Source of the DNA: Bacillus thermotolerans
Lineage (GTDB): Bacteria; Bacillota; Bacilli; Bacillales; Domibacillaceae
Direction of reading: 5' to 3'
Length of the DNA stretch: 64,000 nucleotides
NCBI RefSeq assembly: GCF_000812025.2
Contig: NZ_JWJE02000003.1
Coordinates: 1 to 64,000, forward strand
Below the pieces are notes generated by a model. It had not been told where the DNA came from. It worked only from the letters and a program-made list of their open reading frames with translations, and made no database searches. Within the stretch, counting starts at the first letter, position 1. Each line of letters starts with the position of its first letter. Position numbers and translations under genes: made by a program. This document shows positions 8,378-15,476 of this stretch, piece after piece.

Positions 8378-9751
8378 TCACCTTCTGTTAGGAATTCCCG
8401 CCTGATGCTCCGCGCTAGTGATCGCTTCATGGAGGCGGTTCAGTACTTCATCTACTTGTTCTTTCGTAATCACTAGCGGCGGCAGCAAACGGATCACTGT
8501 GCTGAATCGGCCGCCTACTTCTAAAATCAACCCCCGCTTAAAGCACTCCTGCTGAATGGTCTTAGCTAATTCCGGGTAGGCAGGATAACTTCCCACACCA
8601 TTCGGCTGCTTGGTCGGGTCAACAATTTCGATCCCGATCATTAATCCTCTTCCTCTCACTTCCCCAATGGAAGATACCTGCTTTTGAATAAATGTCAGTT
8701 GCTTCATAAAGTACGCCCCAAGCTCGGCAGCGTGATCAGGAATCTGATGTTCTTTTATGAATTGCAGTGTGGCTTTTCCAGCCGCCATCGCCAGCTGGTT
8801 TCCCCGGAATGTGCCAATATGGGCTCCCGGCTCCCACAGATCAAGACGCTGGTCGTAAAGAACAACAGACAACGGAAGGCTTCCTCCTATTGCTTTGGAA
8901 AGAACAAGCACATCGGGTTCGATACCGGCATGTTCAAAAGCAAACATTTTGCCGGTCCGGCCGATTCCCGTTTGCACTTCATCAATAATCAGCGGAATAT
9001 GTCGCTCTTTCGTTAAACGACGCAGCTGTTGTAACCATTCGATTGGTGCAGGAATAGAACCGCCCTCTCCCTGGACAACCTCCACAATGATACCCGCCGG
9101 CGCAACGATACCGCTTTCCGGATCGTCCAGTAAATTTTCAATATAGGCGTTGCTGACGCGGTGGCCTTCTGCTCCAATATTAAATGGACAGCGATAGGCA
9201 TATGGATAGGGAAGGAAATGTGCATCTGGCACCAGCGCGTGAATTTTACCTTTCGGTGCTGTCGTCCCGCTGATACTCAACGTTCCGTGAGTAGACCCAT
9301 GATAACCGCCTTGAAACGATAAAATACTCCGGTTGCCTGTAGCTGTTTTTACAAGCTTTAAGGCTGCTTCGATCGCATCGCCGCCAGTTGGCCCGCAAAA
9401 CTGAATTTTTGCTTTTTCGGCAAAAGAACCCGGTAAGGAAGCATACACTTCATCGATAAACGATTCCTTAATCGGTGTCGTCAAGTCAAGGGTATGTAAC
9501 GGTGTATAGGAGTCCATTGCCTTTGAAATAGCCTCCCGGACCACTGTGTGATTATGCCCTAACGCAAGCGTGCCTGCCCCCGCCAAGCAATCTATATACT
9601 GTTGACCGTCCATATCCGTTACATAGATTCCCTCTGCTCTATGAATCGCAAGCGGCAGCCGTCTCGGATAAGATCTGGCATTGGATTCTCTTCTTGCCTG
9701 CCTGGCTAGCAGACTTTCATTAGCTGAATGAGAACGGATCACTGTATCCAT
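8378..9751 (-). CDS. dat: Diaminobutyrate--2-oxoglutarate aminotransferase
   Basis: Class III PLP aminotransferase of 457 aa, making L-2,4-diaminobutyrate from aspartate semialdehyde with glutamate as donor. Motifs: LAGAGTLALGHN near the N-terminus, FCGPTGGDAIEAA, the cofactor Asp in IIDEVQTGIGRTG, the probable PLP lysine in VLSKAIGG, and FRGNQLAMAAG. It is the first gene of the siderophore operon (rhbA position). ATG 9751 is chosen because AAGGAG lies 8 nt upstream; the GTG at 9760 overlaps that site. Two Fur boxes and a promoter lie just upstream. Confidence 0.93.
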   Translation of the reverse strand: MDTVIRSHSANESLLARQARRESNARSYPRRLPLAIHRAEGIYVTDMDGQQYIDCLAGAGTLALGHNHTVVREAISKAMDSYTPLHTLDLTTPIKESFIDEVYASLPGSFAEKAKIQFCGPTGGDAIEAALKLVKTATGNRSILSFQGGYHGSTHGTLSISGTTAPKGKIHALVPDAHFLPYPYAYRCPFNIGAEGHRVSNAYIENLLDDPESGIVAPAGIIVEVVQGEGGSIPAPIEWLQQLRRLTKERHIPLIIDEVQTGIGRTGKMFAFEHAGIEPDVLVLSKAIGGSLPLSVVLYDQRLDLWEPGAHIGTFRGNQLAMAAGKATLQFIKEHQIPDHAAELGAYFMKQLTFIQKQVSSIGEVRGRGLMIGIEIVDPTKQPNGVGSYPAYPELAKTIQQECFKRGLILEVGGRFSTVIRLLPPLVITKEQVDEVLNRLHEAITSAEHQAGIPNRR

Positions 9752-9798
9752 TGATAACACTCCTTGTCATCGTCACAATTAGTATGCGATAATTTAAT

Positions 9799-9818
9799 TG
9801 ATAATGATTTTCATTATC
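9799..9818. promoter_or_regulatory. Fur box 2 of the siderophore operon
   Basis: GATAATGATTTTCATTATC (9800-9818) differs from the 19-bp Fur consensus GATAATGATAATCATTATC at one base and contains two overlapping 7-1-7 half-site pairs. It lies just downstream of the -10, giving a second operator at the start of the transcript. Confidence 0.88.
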
Positions 9819-9830
9819 TGTTGCATATTT

Positions 9831-9860
9831 AGACTAACTGATAATCATTCTCAAAGTCAA
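9831..9860 (-). promoter_or_regulatory. Sigma-A promoter of the siderophore operon
   Basis: On the minus strand a -35 TTGACT (9855-9860) is followed after 18 nt by a TAGTCT -10 (9831-9836). The spacer is occupied by a Fur box, the classic arrangement for iron repression. The -10 matches the consensus only moderately. Confidence 0.55.
9839..9853. promoter_or_regulatory. Fur box 1 of the siderophore operon
   Basis: TGATAATCATTCTCA matches the Bacillus 7-1-7 Fur consensus TGATAATNATTATCA at 13 of its 14 defined positions. It sits between the -35 and -10 elements, so bound Fur would block RNA polymerase when iron is plentiful. Confidence 0.82.
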
Positions 9861-9981
9861 CCGTCTCAACAGAAATTATGATTTTTTGCCTACTTTATTC
9901 TTTTATTCATCTATTATTCAGCTGCCCAAGATCTATGGCAGGACTATTTCATTATGTTCGCCAAAAGAAAGACATAAGAAA

Positions 9982-10008
9982 GCCCCTCTTGCTATACACA
10001 AGAGGGGC
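9982..10008 (-). terminator. Terminator after yvbH
   Basis: A perfect 10-bp stem (GCCCCTCTTG / CAAGAGGGGC) with a 7-nt loop, followed on the minus strand by TTTCTTATGTCTTTC. It lies 23 bp after the yvbH stop and ahead of the siderophore promoter, insulating the two units. Confidence 0.85.
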
Positions 10009-10031
10009 CCGTTATTTATTTAGGCAGCTTT

Positions 10032-10646
10032 TTAATTATTAATATACTTCTCAAATACCTCTCCGAAGTCCTTCACATGATACTTTTCACGGATGGAGGA
10101 CATCCACTCGAAGCCCGCTTCCGTTAATTGTTTGTACGTATTGCTTAAACTTTGCTCCTCTGTGCGGGAGTTTTGCAACACAGTCACAGCTCTGTTGATG
10201 CTTTCAGATGCCATATCCATGTAAATGTTGTTCTCGTGTGTCAGTTCTGCAATTCGAAGCAGTGCTTTATATAAATCTTTTAACTGTTCGATTTGATCTT
10301 TTCTTACATCGATATCAATCATTTCATTCCCAATTTGGAATTTAATCTCTACATCCATATCGATTTTTCCAGCTGTCTCTAACACCACATTCGAAATTTT
10401 ATATTGCGCATACGGATATCTTCTCAGTGTCCGCTTAGAGGACATCGCACTCTCCCCATCCACGTGGATGATCGCTAGATTTGTAAAGCAATACTCATCT
10501 GCTTTCGTTTTAATGACGAAATAAATTTTTTCATCATCTTCATGCATCACATAATCGTCAGCATCTGTTTTGTCATAGTCAGACGGCGGAATAATTTTCC
10601 CAATATCTGATAAACCAAGCGCATCTGAAGCAATTTTCTTAAACAT
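10032..10646 (-). CDS. yvbH: PH-domain protein, YvbH-like
   Basis: Protein of 204 aa resembling Bacillus YvbH: an N-terminal bacterial pleckstrin-homology-like domain (about residues 20-125, ending in a GNEMIDIDVRKDQIEQL segment) followed by a helical YvbH-type oligomerisation region (about 130-200). No signal peptide, membrane segment or catalytic motif is visible. Its molecular function is not known to me. It appears monocistronic: GGGAGAGG lies 4 nt before the ATG and a strong terminator follows the stop. Confidence 0.75.
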   Translation of the reverse strand: MFKKIASDALGLSDIGKIIPPSDYDKTDADDYVMHEDDEKIYFVIKTKADEYCFTNLAIIHVDGESAMSSKRTLRRYPYAQYKISNVVLETAGKIDMDVEIKFQIGNEMIDIDVRKDQIEQLKDLYKALLRIAELTHENNIYMDMASESINRAVTVLQNSRTEEQSLSNTYKQLTEAGFEWMSSIREKYHVKDFGEVFEKYINN

Positions 10647-10847
10647 GGAACCTCTCCCTTTAAAAGATCATCTTTTCTCACTCTTCTCTATTGTATCAAC
10701 AGAGGAAAAAGATAGAAACACTTAACCCTGAAAATGGGTATTGAGTCATTATTCCTAGAACTGCTCATCTATTTGCTGCTGTTCACCTGAATAATACGTC
10801 TTACAGTCAGGAGACACGACAGGTCTTTAATAGAAAAGGATAGGTGT

Positions 10848-11096
10848 ATGTATGAACGTAATCTCTCGATTGAGGGAGCGGAAGTTACTTATGAAGACGG
10901 TGTGATCCGCGCAAAAACAGGAGTCAATCTCAGAACATTCGGAGATCAAATAACCCTTCTTGTACAAAAGGCCGACGAGGAAACAACGAGCGTACATATA
11001 CAGAGTAAACCAGCTATTCCCACTACTATTGTAGACTATGGAAAGAATATAAAGAATATAGAGGCGATCACTGCTTATCTGAAGCCGCATATATAA
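10848..11096 (+). CDS. Small hypothetical protein (82 aa), possibly a truncated domain
   Basis: Plus-strand ORF with a plausible ribosome-binding site (AAAAGGATAGG) ahead of the ATG and its own terminator after the stop. The sequence has alternating beta-like character (GAEVTYEDGVIRAKTG, then TTIVDYGKNIKNIEAI near the C-terminus), no cysteines, no signal peptide and no membrane segment. I do not recognise a named family. The abrupt beginning inside what looks like a strand-rich domain suggests it may be the C-terminal remnant of a longer protein. No function is proposed. Confidence 0.5.
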   Translation: MYERNLSIEGAEVTYEDGVIRAKTGVNLRTFGDQITLLVQKADEETTSVHIQSKPAIPTTIVDYGKNIKNIEAITAYLKPHI

Positions 11097-11098
11097 AC

Positions 11099-11137
11099 AA
11101 ACAGCATGCGAACACTTTATAGGTTCACATGCTGTTT
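11099..11137. terminator. Bidirectional terminator between the small ORF and the PepSY gene
   Basis: AAACAGCATGCGAAC and GTTCACATGCTGTTT form a 14-bp stem with one central mismatch and a 9-nt loop. GTTGTTATC follows on the plus strand and TGTTTATAT on the minus strand. It starts 2 bp after the plus-strand ORF stop and 48 bp beyond the convergent PepSY gene stop. Confidence 0.72.
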
Positions 11138-11185
11138 GTTGTTATCACAGGCACTTTTCAGCAAGAAAGAGGGATTGGTGGAGGA

Positions 11186-11683
11186 CTAGTCTATTTCTTT
11201 CTCCAAAACCTTGCCGCTATCCGCATCAACTTTCAATTCTACTTCCTGGTTATTATGCTGAACTTCGATTTCATAATAGCCATCATCGTCAAGCTCTGCT
11301 TCAGTTACTTTACCAGGTACACTCTTTAGAGCAATATTTATCGCTTCTTCATGAGAAATGTTCACTTGCTTGTTCACACGATCGTCTCGATCATCATCGT
11401 CGTCCCGGTCATCCTCTACATTCATCACCTTGCCGGAAGCCGCATCTACTTCCACTTCCTTATCACCACTGCGATCAGATCCATTTACTTCTATGTCATA
11501 CTTTAAAAGGCCGTCATCTTCCTCGAGCTCAATGCTCTCAATTGTACCGTTCACTTGATTGACTGCCGCTTCTTTCGCTTTTTCAAAGGAAATGGCTGGT
11601 TCACTGCTGACTGCTCCTACTCCAATGGCTCCACCTAAAATAATTGCCCCTGCTACACCTGTAATAAATAATTTGCGCTTCAT
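11186..11683 (-). CDS. PepSY-domain exported protein (YkoI/YkoJ-like)
   Basis: Protein of 165 aa with an N-terminal signal sequence or anchor (residues 1-25, KRK then a hydrophobic run) and two PepSY domains, each ending in the VDAxSGKV signature (VDAASGKVMNVE near 85 and VDADSGKVLEKE at the end). An unusually acidic Asp/Arg-rich linker (about residues 90-105) separates them. PepSY domains are thought to bind or inhibit extracytoplasmic peptidases; no catalytic residue is present. Neighbours are a second PepSY protein and an OmpR-type two-component system, the same association as B. subtilis ykoGHIJ. GGAGGAAGGG lies before the ATG. Confidence 0.85.
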   Translation of the reverse strand: MKRKLFITGVAGAIILGGAIGVGAVSSEPAISFEKAKEAAVNQVNGTIESIELEEDDGLLKYDIEVNGSDRSGDKEVEVDAASGKVMNVEDDRDDDDDRDDRVNKQVNISHEEAINIALKSVPGKVTEAELDDDGYYEIEVQHNNQEVELKVDADSGKVLEKEID

Positions 11684-11731
11684 TTACCCTTCCTCCTTCA
11701 TTTGATGTTACTTCTATCATAGACCGTCAAA

Positions 11732-11780
11732 ATGAGAGGATAAGGATAGATAAATGAGAGTTTGATGAGAAAAGTATGAG
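11732..11780 (-). promoter_or_regulatory. Phased direct repeats, probable response-regulator sites
   Basis: Four CTCAT copies on the minus strand (plus-strand ATGAG at 11732, 11754, 11765 and 11776) are spaced 22, 11 and 11 bp, so all lie on one face of the helix. They are upstream of the PepSY gene ending at 11186. OmpR/PhoB-family regulators bind such 10-11 bp direct repeats, and one is encoded just upstream. The assignment to that regulator is inference. Confidence 0.5.
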
Positions 11781-11785
11781 CAAGT

Positions 11786-12517
11786 CTAATCCTCCCAAGT
11801 AATGGACATCACCTTGCCAGAGATCGCATTGATTTGAACAACAGCTTCCCTATCGTCGTCCCGCTCCACTTCAACTAGATAGTAAGTCAATCCATTCGAT
11901 TCTTCCAGGTCGATGTCATCCTCAGCCGTGCCGCTCACATTCTTCAGCGCAATAGCCCTTGCTTCTTCCTCAGTAATCTCGCGGGCCGGCGGCGAAGACG
12001 GCTGCTCCTTTGGCGGCGCCTCAGGAAGAGGTTCCACAGAGGAGTCAATGACTTTCCCTGTCAAAGCGTCCGCTTTCACTGTTGTTCGCTCCTGACCGTG
12101 TTCAATGGTCGCATAGTAATAAGCATGGCCGCCCTCTGCCTGCTTTTTCAGTCCTGTCAACTTGCCGGGATAGCTTTTCTGCAGACGCTCCTTCATTTCC
12201 GTTTCGCTTACTTCCTTCGGCGGCTCCGCCTGTTTGTTGCTCTCTACTTTCGTTAAGGAACGAATATCTCCCGTTTCTGCTGCCATTTCAACCTTGTACG
12301 GCTGCTTTTCTATTTCAATCATCAGCTCATATTGATCACCGGATTGCGTGATGCTTTTTACTTCAGCCGCATACATTTCCTGAATGCGGTTCTTCGCTTC
12401 ATTCTCCGTTAACGGCTCTGCTGAGGCAAATAGCCCCGTCATCTGCCAGGCGGCTGCACCGACAACTAGAAGAGCTATGGCAATGACAGTGATGAGCCGA
12501 AGACGCTTCTTATTCAT
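11786..12517 (-). CDS. PepSY-domain membrane-anchored protein, three domains
   Basis: Protein of 243 aa: a short basic N-terminus, one hydrophobic segment (residues about 7-30) acting as anchor or signal, then three PepSY repeats (about 35-95, 100-160 and 175-243). The second and third end in ADALTGKV and INAISGKV; the first is degenerate (AAETGDIRS). A Pro-rich linker (EAPPKEQPSSPP) precedes the last repeat. It lies 63 bp downstream of the histidine-kinase gene and 102 bp upstream of the other PepSY gene. A role in sensing or feedback at the cell surface is inferred from this linkage. GGGGTGATC precedes the ATG. Confidence 0.84.
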   Translation of the reverse strand: MNKKRLRLITVIAIALLVVGAAAWQMTGLFASAEPLTENEAKNRIQEMYAAEVKSITQSGDQYELMIEIEKQPYKVEMAAETGDIRSLTKVESNKQAEPPKEVSETEMKERLQKSYPGKLTGLKKQAEGGHAYYYATIEHGQERTTVKADALTGKVIDSSVEPLPEAPPKEQPSSPPAREITEEEARAIALKNVSGTAEDDIDLEESNGLTYYLVEVERDDDREAVVQINAISGKVMSITWED

Positions 12518-12572
12518 TTGATCACCCCGTTTAAATCCTTTAGCTCTTTAGCTTTAACTATATACGATCATC

Positions 12573-12588
12573 ATGAGAAATTAGTGAG
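12573..12588 (-). promoter_or_regulatory. Direct-repeat pair upstream of the three-PepSY gene
   Basis: On the minus strand CTCAC and CTCAT start 11 bp apart (12584-12588 and 12573-12577), the same unit and spacing as the four-copy array before the other PepSY gene. The pair overlaps the end of the histidine-kinase gene. It may be a site for the adjacent OmpR-type regulator. Confidence 0.38.
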
Positions 12589-13939
12589 AATCAGTCAAAG
12601 GAAGCCATATTTGCGCGGTCGTTCCTTCTCCTTCCTTACTCTCCAAACGCACATCTGCTCCCATAGCTTCAGCGATTTCTTTAGCAAGGGACAGTCCCAG
12701 TCCAAACCCTCCTGTTTTTCTTGTTCTTGCTTTATCCACCCGGTAAAAACGGTCAAATATGGAGGCCAGCTCATCAGCTGGAATACCGATTCCTTGATCA
12801 ATAATCTCAACAACCGCCCAGTTCTCCTGCAGGCGGATCACTACTTGAATAGATGCCTCACTGTATTTGCGCGCATTATCCATCAGAATATACAGCAGCT
12901 GGCTCAGCTTTTGCTGGTCCGTTCTAAGGATCACGTCTTCTTCCACCTGCAAGGTAACCCCGCGGTTGTATGCTTTTTGAAAAGCCTGTACCGATTTTTC
13001 TACTAAAGGGGTCAAATGAACATCAGCCAGCTCTACATTCCACTGCTCCTCTTGTCTAGCCAGCTGGAGAAGCTGCTCGGTCAAGTTCTTCATCCGCACG
13101 GCTTCCGAATGAATTGCTTCCACCGATTCATCAAACAGCTCCGGCTGCTCCTTTCCTCTTCTCTTCAGCAGGCTCGCATAGGATTCAATAACCGTCAGAG
13201 GGGTTTTCAGCTCATGAGAGGCGTTTGATATGAACTGGCCCTGCTTCTCATAGTTTCTTTGCAGCAAATTCATCATATGGTTAAAGGTATCAGCCATTTG
13301 ATAGAGCTCATCTTTACTCTTTTTCGGCAATTCAATTTTTTTGTGCTGGCCGCTCCGCTGAATCTCCCCCATTGTGCGGATCATAGAGGAAATCGGCTGT
13401 GTAATAAAGTTGCTCAGCCAGCGGGAAGAAAGAATGACGGGTACCATAGCGATTACTGTCACAGCGACGAGAACCGCCCTTAATACAGCAAGGGCCTCCT
13501 CTGCTCTTTCCAGGCTCTCCGTCATTTGCAGGCTGGCTAACTCTCCGCCTTCCCACACTACAGGAATGGACACAAAGGCATATCTCACACCTTCATATTC
13601 GACGATCTCATGCCGCTCCTTCTCATAAAAGACAGCAGGATATTCACTCAGATGCCCTTGGCTCGGTGCCGTAACAGCCGCGGCCGCTTGGCCATTCTGC
13701 TTCACAATTTGCAGCATCCCGCTCACCGGCATATAAGCCCTGAGCAAGGTATTTGCTGGAACCGATGCGTCCGTTCGGCTGATGCCTTCAACCGTTTGCC
13801 GGGCCTCATCTGTGGTATCCTGCAGTTCACTTTCAAGCATGACATGGCTAAATGTGTAATAGACAGCGCCGTTTAACAAAATAAACAGACTGATAAACAT
13901 AACAGCCGTGTAGAGGTTAATCCTGTTTCTCAGTTTCAT
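12581..13939 (-). CDS. Sensor histidine kinase, YkoH-like
   Basis: Membrane histidine kinase of 452 aa. Segments in order: TM1 (about 8-30), extracytoplasmic domain (to about 150), TM2 (about 155-175), HAMP, HisKA with the phospho-acceptor in SNASHELKTPLTV (near 240), and HATPase_c with an N-box (LMDNARKYS), DQGIGIP and GFGLGLSLAKEI. It overlaps the response regulator gene by 4 bp (ATGA), so the two form a pair. Downstream PepSY genes resemble the ykoGH-ykoIJ arrangement of B. subtilis. The stimulus is unknown; the PepSY proteins suggest an envelope signal. Confidence 0.9.
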   Translation of the reverse strand: MKLRNRINLYTAVMFISLFILLNGAVYYTFSHVMLESELQDTTDEARQTVEGISRTDASVPANTLLRAYMPVSGMLQIVKQNGQAAAAVTAPSQGHLSEYPAVFYEKERHEIVEYEGVRYAFVSIPVVWEGGELASLQMTESLERAEEALAVLRAVLVAVTVIAMVPVILSSRWLSNFITQPISSMIRTMGEIQRSGQHKKIELPKKSKDELYQMADTFNHMMNLLQRNYEKQGQFISNASHELKTPLTVIESYASLLKRRGKEQPELFDESVEAIHSEAVRMKNLTEQLLQLARQEEQWNVELADVHLTPLVEKSVQAFQKAYNRGVTLQVEEDVILRTDQQKLSQLLYILMDNARKYSEASIQVVIRLQENWAVVEIIDQGIGIPADELASIFDRFYRVDKARTRKTGGFGLGLSLAKEIAEAMGADVRLESKEGEGTTAQIWLPLTDSH

Positions 13940-14637
13940 TTTTTATCCTTCAGCGCGTATCCTACACCGCGCACCGTGTGAATCAGCGGGTGATCATACG
14001 GCTTATCGATCTTATTGCGCAGATAGCGTATATAGACATCTACAATGTTCGTATCCCCGTAATAATCATACCCCCATACGCCGTTAAGAAGCTGCTCTCT
14101 ATTCAGCACTTGGTTGCAATGCGACATTAAGTACGCCAGCAGGTCAAATTCGCGCGGTGTCAGTTCAATGGAATCCTCTCCCCTCATGACTTCACGCGTC
14201 ATTTCATTCAGCCTCAGATCCGCGGCCTGCAGCCAATTCTGGTCGACCACCATTCCATTTGAACGCGGCTGGCTTAAGCGCAAGGCTGCCCGTACACGTG
14301 CCAGCAGTTCTTCTATTTCGAATGGCTTCGTCACGTAATCATTGGCCCCAAGATCAAGACCTGAGACCTTATCCTCGACCGAACTTCTTGCTGTTAACAG
14401 AATAACAGGAATCTGCGGGTCGCTTGAGCGGATTCTTCGTAATAACTCAATACCGCTGATCCCTGGCAGCATGACATCAAGCAGCACTAAATCCCAGGAC
14501 TGGTCATGAAACAAACGCCAGCCATCAAGCCCGTCCAGCGCTTTCCCAACTTCATAGCCTTCATAAGTCAATTCCAATTCTAAAATTCTAGCAATTTTCT
14601 CCTCGTCCTCTACGACTAATACTTTTGTCTTTTCCAT
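13936..14637 (-). CDS. OmpR/PhoB-family response regulator, YkoG-like
   Basis: Response regulator of 233 aa: receiver domain (about 1-120, acidic pocket VVEDEE, phospho-acceptor Asp in LVLLDVMLPG, conserved LTARS and KPFEIEELLAR) and a C-terminal winged helix (about 130-230, ELTPREFDLLAYL and TVRGVGYAL). ATG 14637 is chosen because GGAGG lies 7 nt upstream; the in-frame ATG at 14664 has no such site. It is cotranscribed with the kinase. Likely target sites are the 11-bp-phased CTCAT repeats ahead of both PepSY genes (inference). Confidence 0.92.
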   Translation of the reverse strand: MEKTKVLVVEDEEKIARILELELTYEGYEVGKALDGLDGWRLFHDQSWDLVLLDVMLPGISGIELLRRIRSSDPQIPVILLTARSSVEDKVSGLDLGANDYVTKPFEIEELLARVRAALRLSQPRSNGMVVDQNWLQAADLRLNEMTREVMRGEDSIELTPREFDLLAYLMSHCNQVLNREQLLNGVWGYDYYGDTNIVDVYIRYLRNKIDKPYDHPLIHTVRGVGYALKDKK

Positions 14638-14723
14638 TCCTATCCTCCGTTTGACTTCATGCATTTACTCCCATATTAGCACAACCAGGCAAGGAAATTG
14701 GTTATCAGTTTTTGAACAAAAAA

Positions 14724-14755
14724 GAACAGACCTGCTCTTCTAAGCAAGTCTGTTC
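14724..14755 (-). terminator. Second tandem terminator after the CarD-family gene
   Basis: GAACAGACTTGCT, a short loop and AGCAGGTCTGTTC form a stem of about 12 bp on the minus strand, followed by TTTTTTGTTC. It is 40 bp beyond the first terminator and separates the CarD-family gene from the two-component operon. Confidence 0.75.
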
Positions 14756-14794
14756 ATCATGAACATGTACAGCTATTTTCCTGCATATAAAAAA

Positions 14795-14814
14795 GACAGG
14801 TATGAACACCTGTC
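14795..14814 (-). terminator. Terminator of the CarD-family gene
   Basis: GACAGGT, loop GTTCAT, ACCTGTC then TTTTTTATATG on the minus strand, 4 bp after the stop codon. Confidence 0.82.
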
Positions 14815-14817
14815 CGC

Positions 14818-15306
14818 TTAGCTGGTTAATTGAAGTAAATGGGCGGCTTCATTTTCAGAGATATCCTTGACCAGAGCGATCTCACTAACGAGAAACTTGG
14901 TGGCAAGGTCCAGCATATGCTTCTCACTAGAATTCAGCGCTTTCTCTTTTTGATAGTAGACCAGGTCATGAAAAACCTCCGCTGTATCCTTCATCTCGCC
15001 TGTTTTCATCTTCTCCGTGTTTCTTTTCAGCCTTTCCTTCCATGGAAGGGCGCCATGAGGCTCTTCTCCTTGGAGCTCAACAAGAATTTCTTTCGCCTCT
15101 GACGTATCAACGACAGAGCGGATTTTCATCTTTTCCATGTTCTTCATTGGAATCATCACATTCATTTTACTAAGCGGAATCGTAATCATACAATACTCTC
15201 GTGTTACACCTTGGATTTCCTTTTCTTCAATTGCTTCAATGACCCCTGCTCCATACATAGGATAAAATACTTTATCGCCTACTTGAAACAACGTATCCAC
15301 CTCCAT
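14818..15306 (-). CDS. CarD/CdnL-family transcription regulator (YdeB-like)
   Basis: Protein of 162 aa of the CarD_CdnL_TRCF family. The N-terminal Tudor-like RNA-polymerase-interacting domain is clear (FQVGDKVFYPMYGAGVIEAIEE, here split as residues 7-28; then YCMITIPLS and MIPMKNM), and the C-terminal half is an all-helical DNA-contacting domain. The family binds the RNA polymerase beta subunit and tunes open-complex stability at promoters. AGGTGATG precedes the ATG, which is followed at once by MEV and the domain. It is a single-gene unit closed by two terminators. Its Bacillus counterpart YdeB lies elsewhere in B. subtilis, so this position is not part of the shared backbone. Confidence 0.87.
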   Translation of the reverse strand: MEVDTLFQVGDKVFYPMYGAGVIEAIEEKEIQGVTREYCMITIPLSKMNVMIPMKNMEKMKIRSVVDTSEAKEILVELQGEEPHGALPWKERLKRNTEKMKTGEMKDTAEVFHDLVYYQKEKALNSSEKHMLDLATKFLVSEIALVKDISENEAAHLLQLTS

Positions 15307-15418
15307 ATTTCATCACCTATATAGCATACCACAAATACTTACTTTAATCAAAATATTATAATATACCACGCAGTAAAACTACATGTCAACAATAAAACTT
15401 TCATTTTCCGTAAAAAAA

Positions 15419-15459
15419 AGCGGCTTAAAAGCAGGCAGTTTCCCAGCCTTTAAGCCGCT
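15419..15459 (-). terminator. Terminator of the ornithine-cyclodeaminase-family gene
   Basis: AGCGGCTTAAA and TTTAAGCCGCT form an 11-bp stem with some pairing extended inwards, followed on the minus strand by eight T. It lies 17 bp after the stop. Confidence 0.9.
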
Positions 15460-15476
15460 TCTTATCTATCTTTCAT

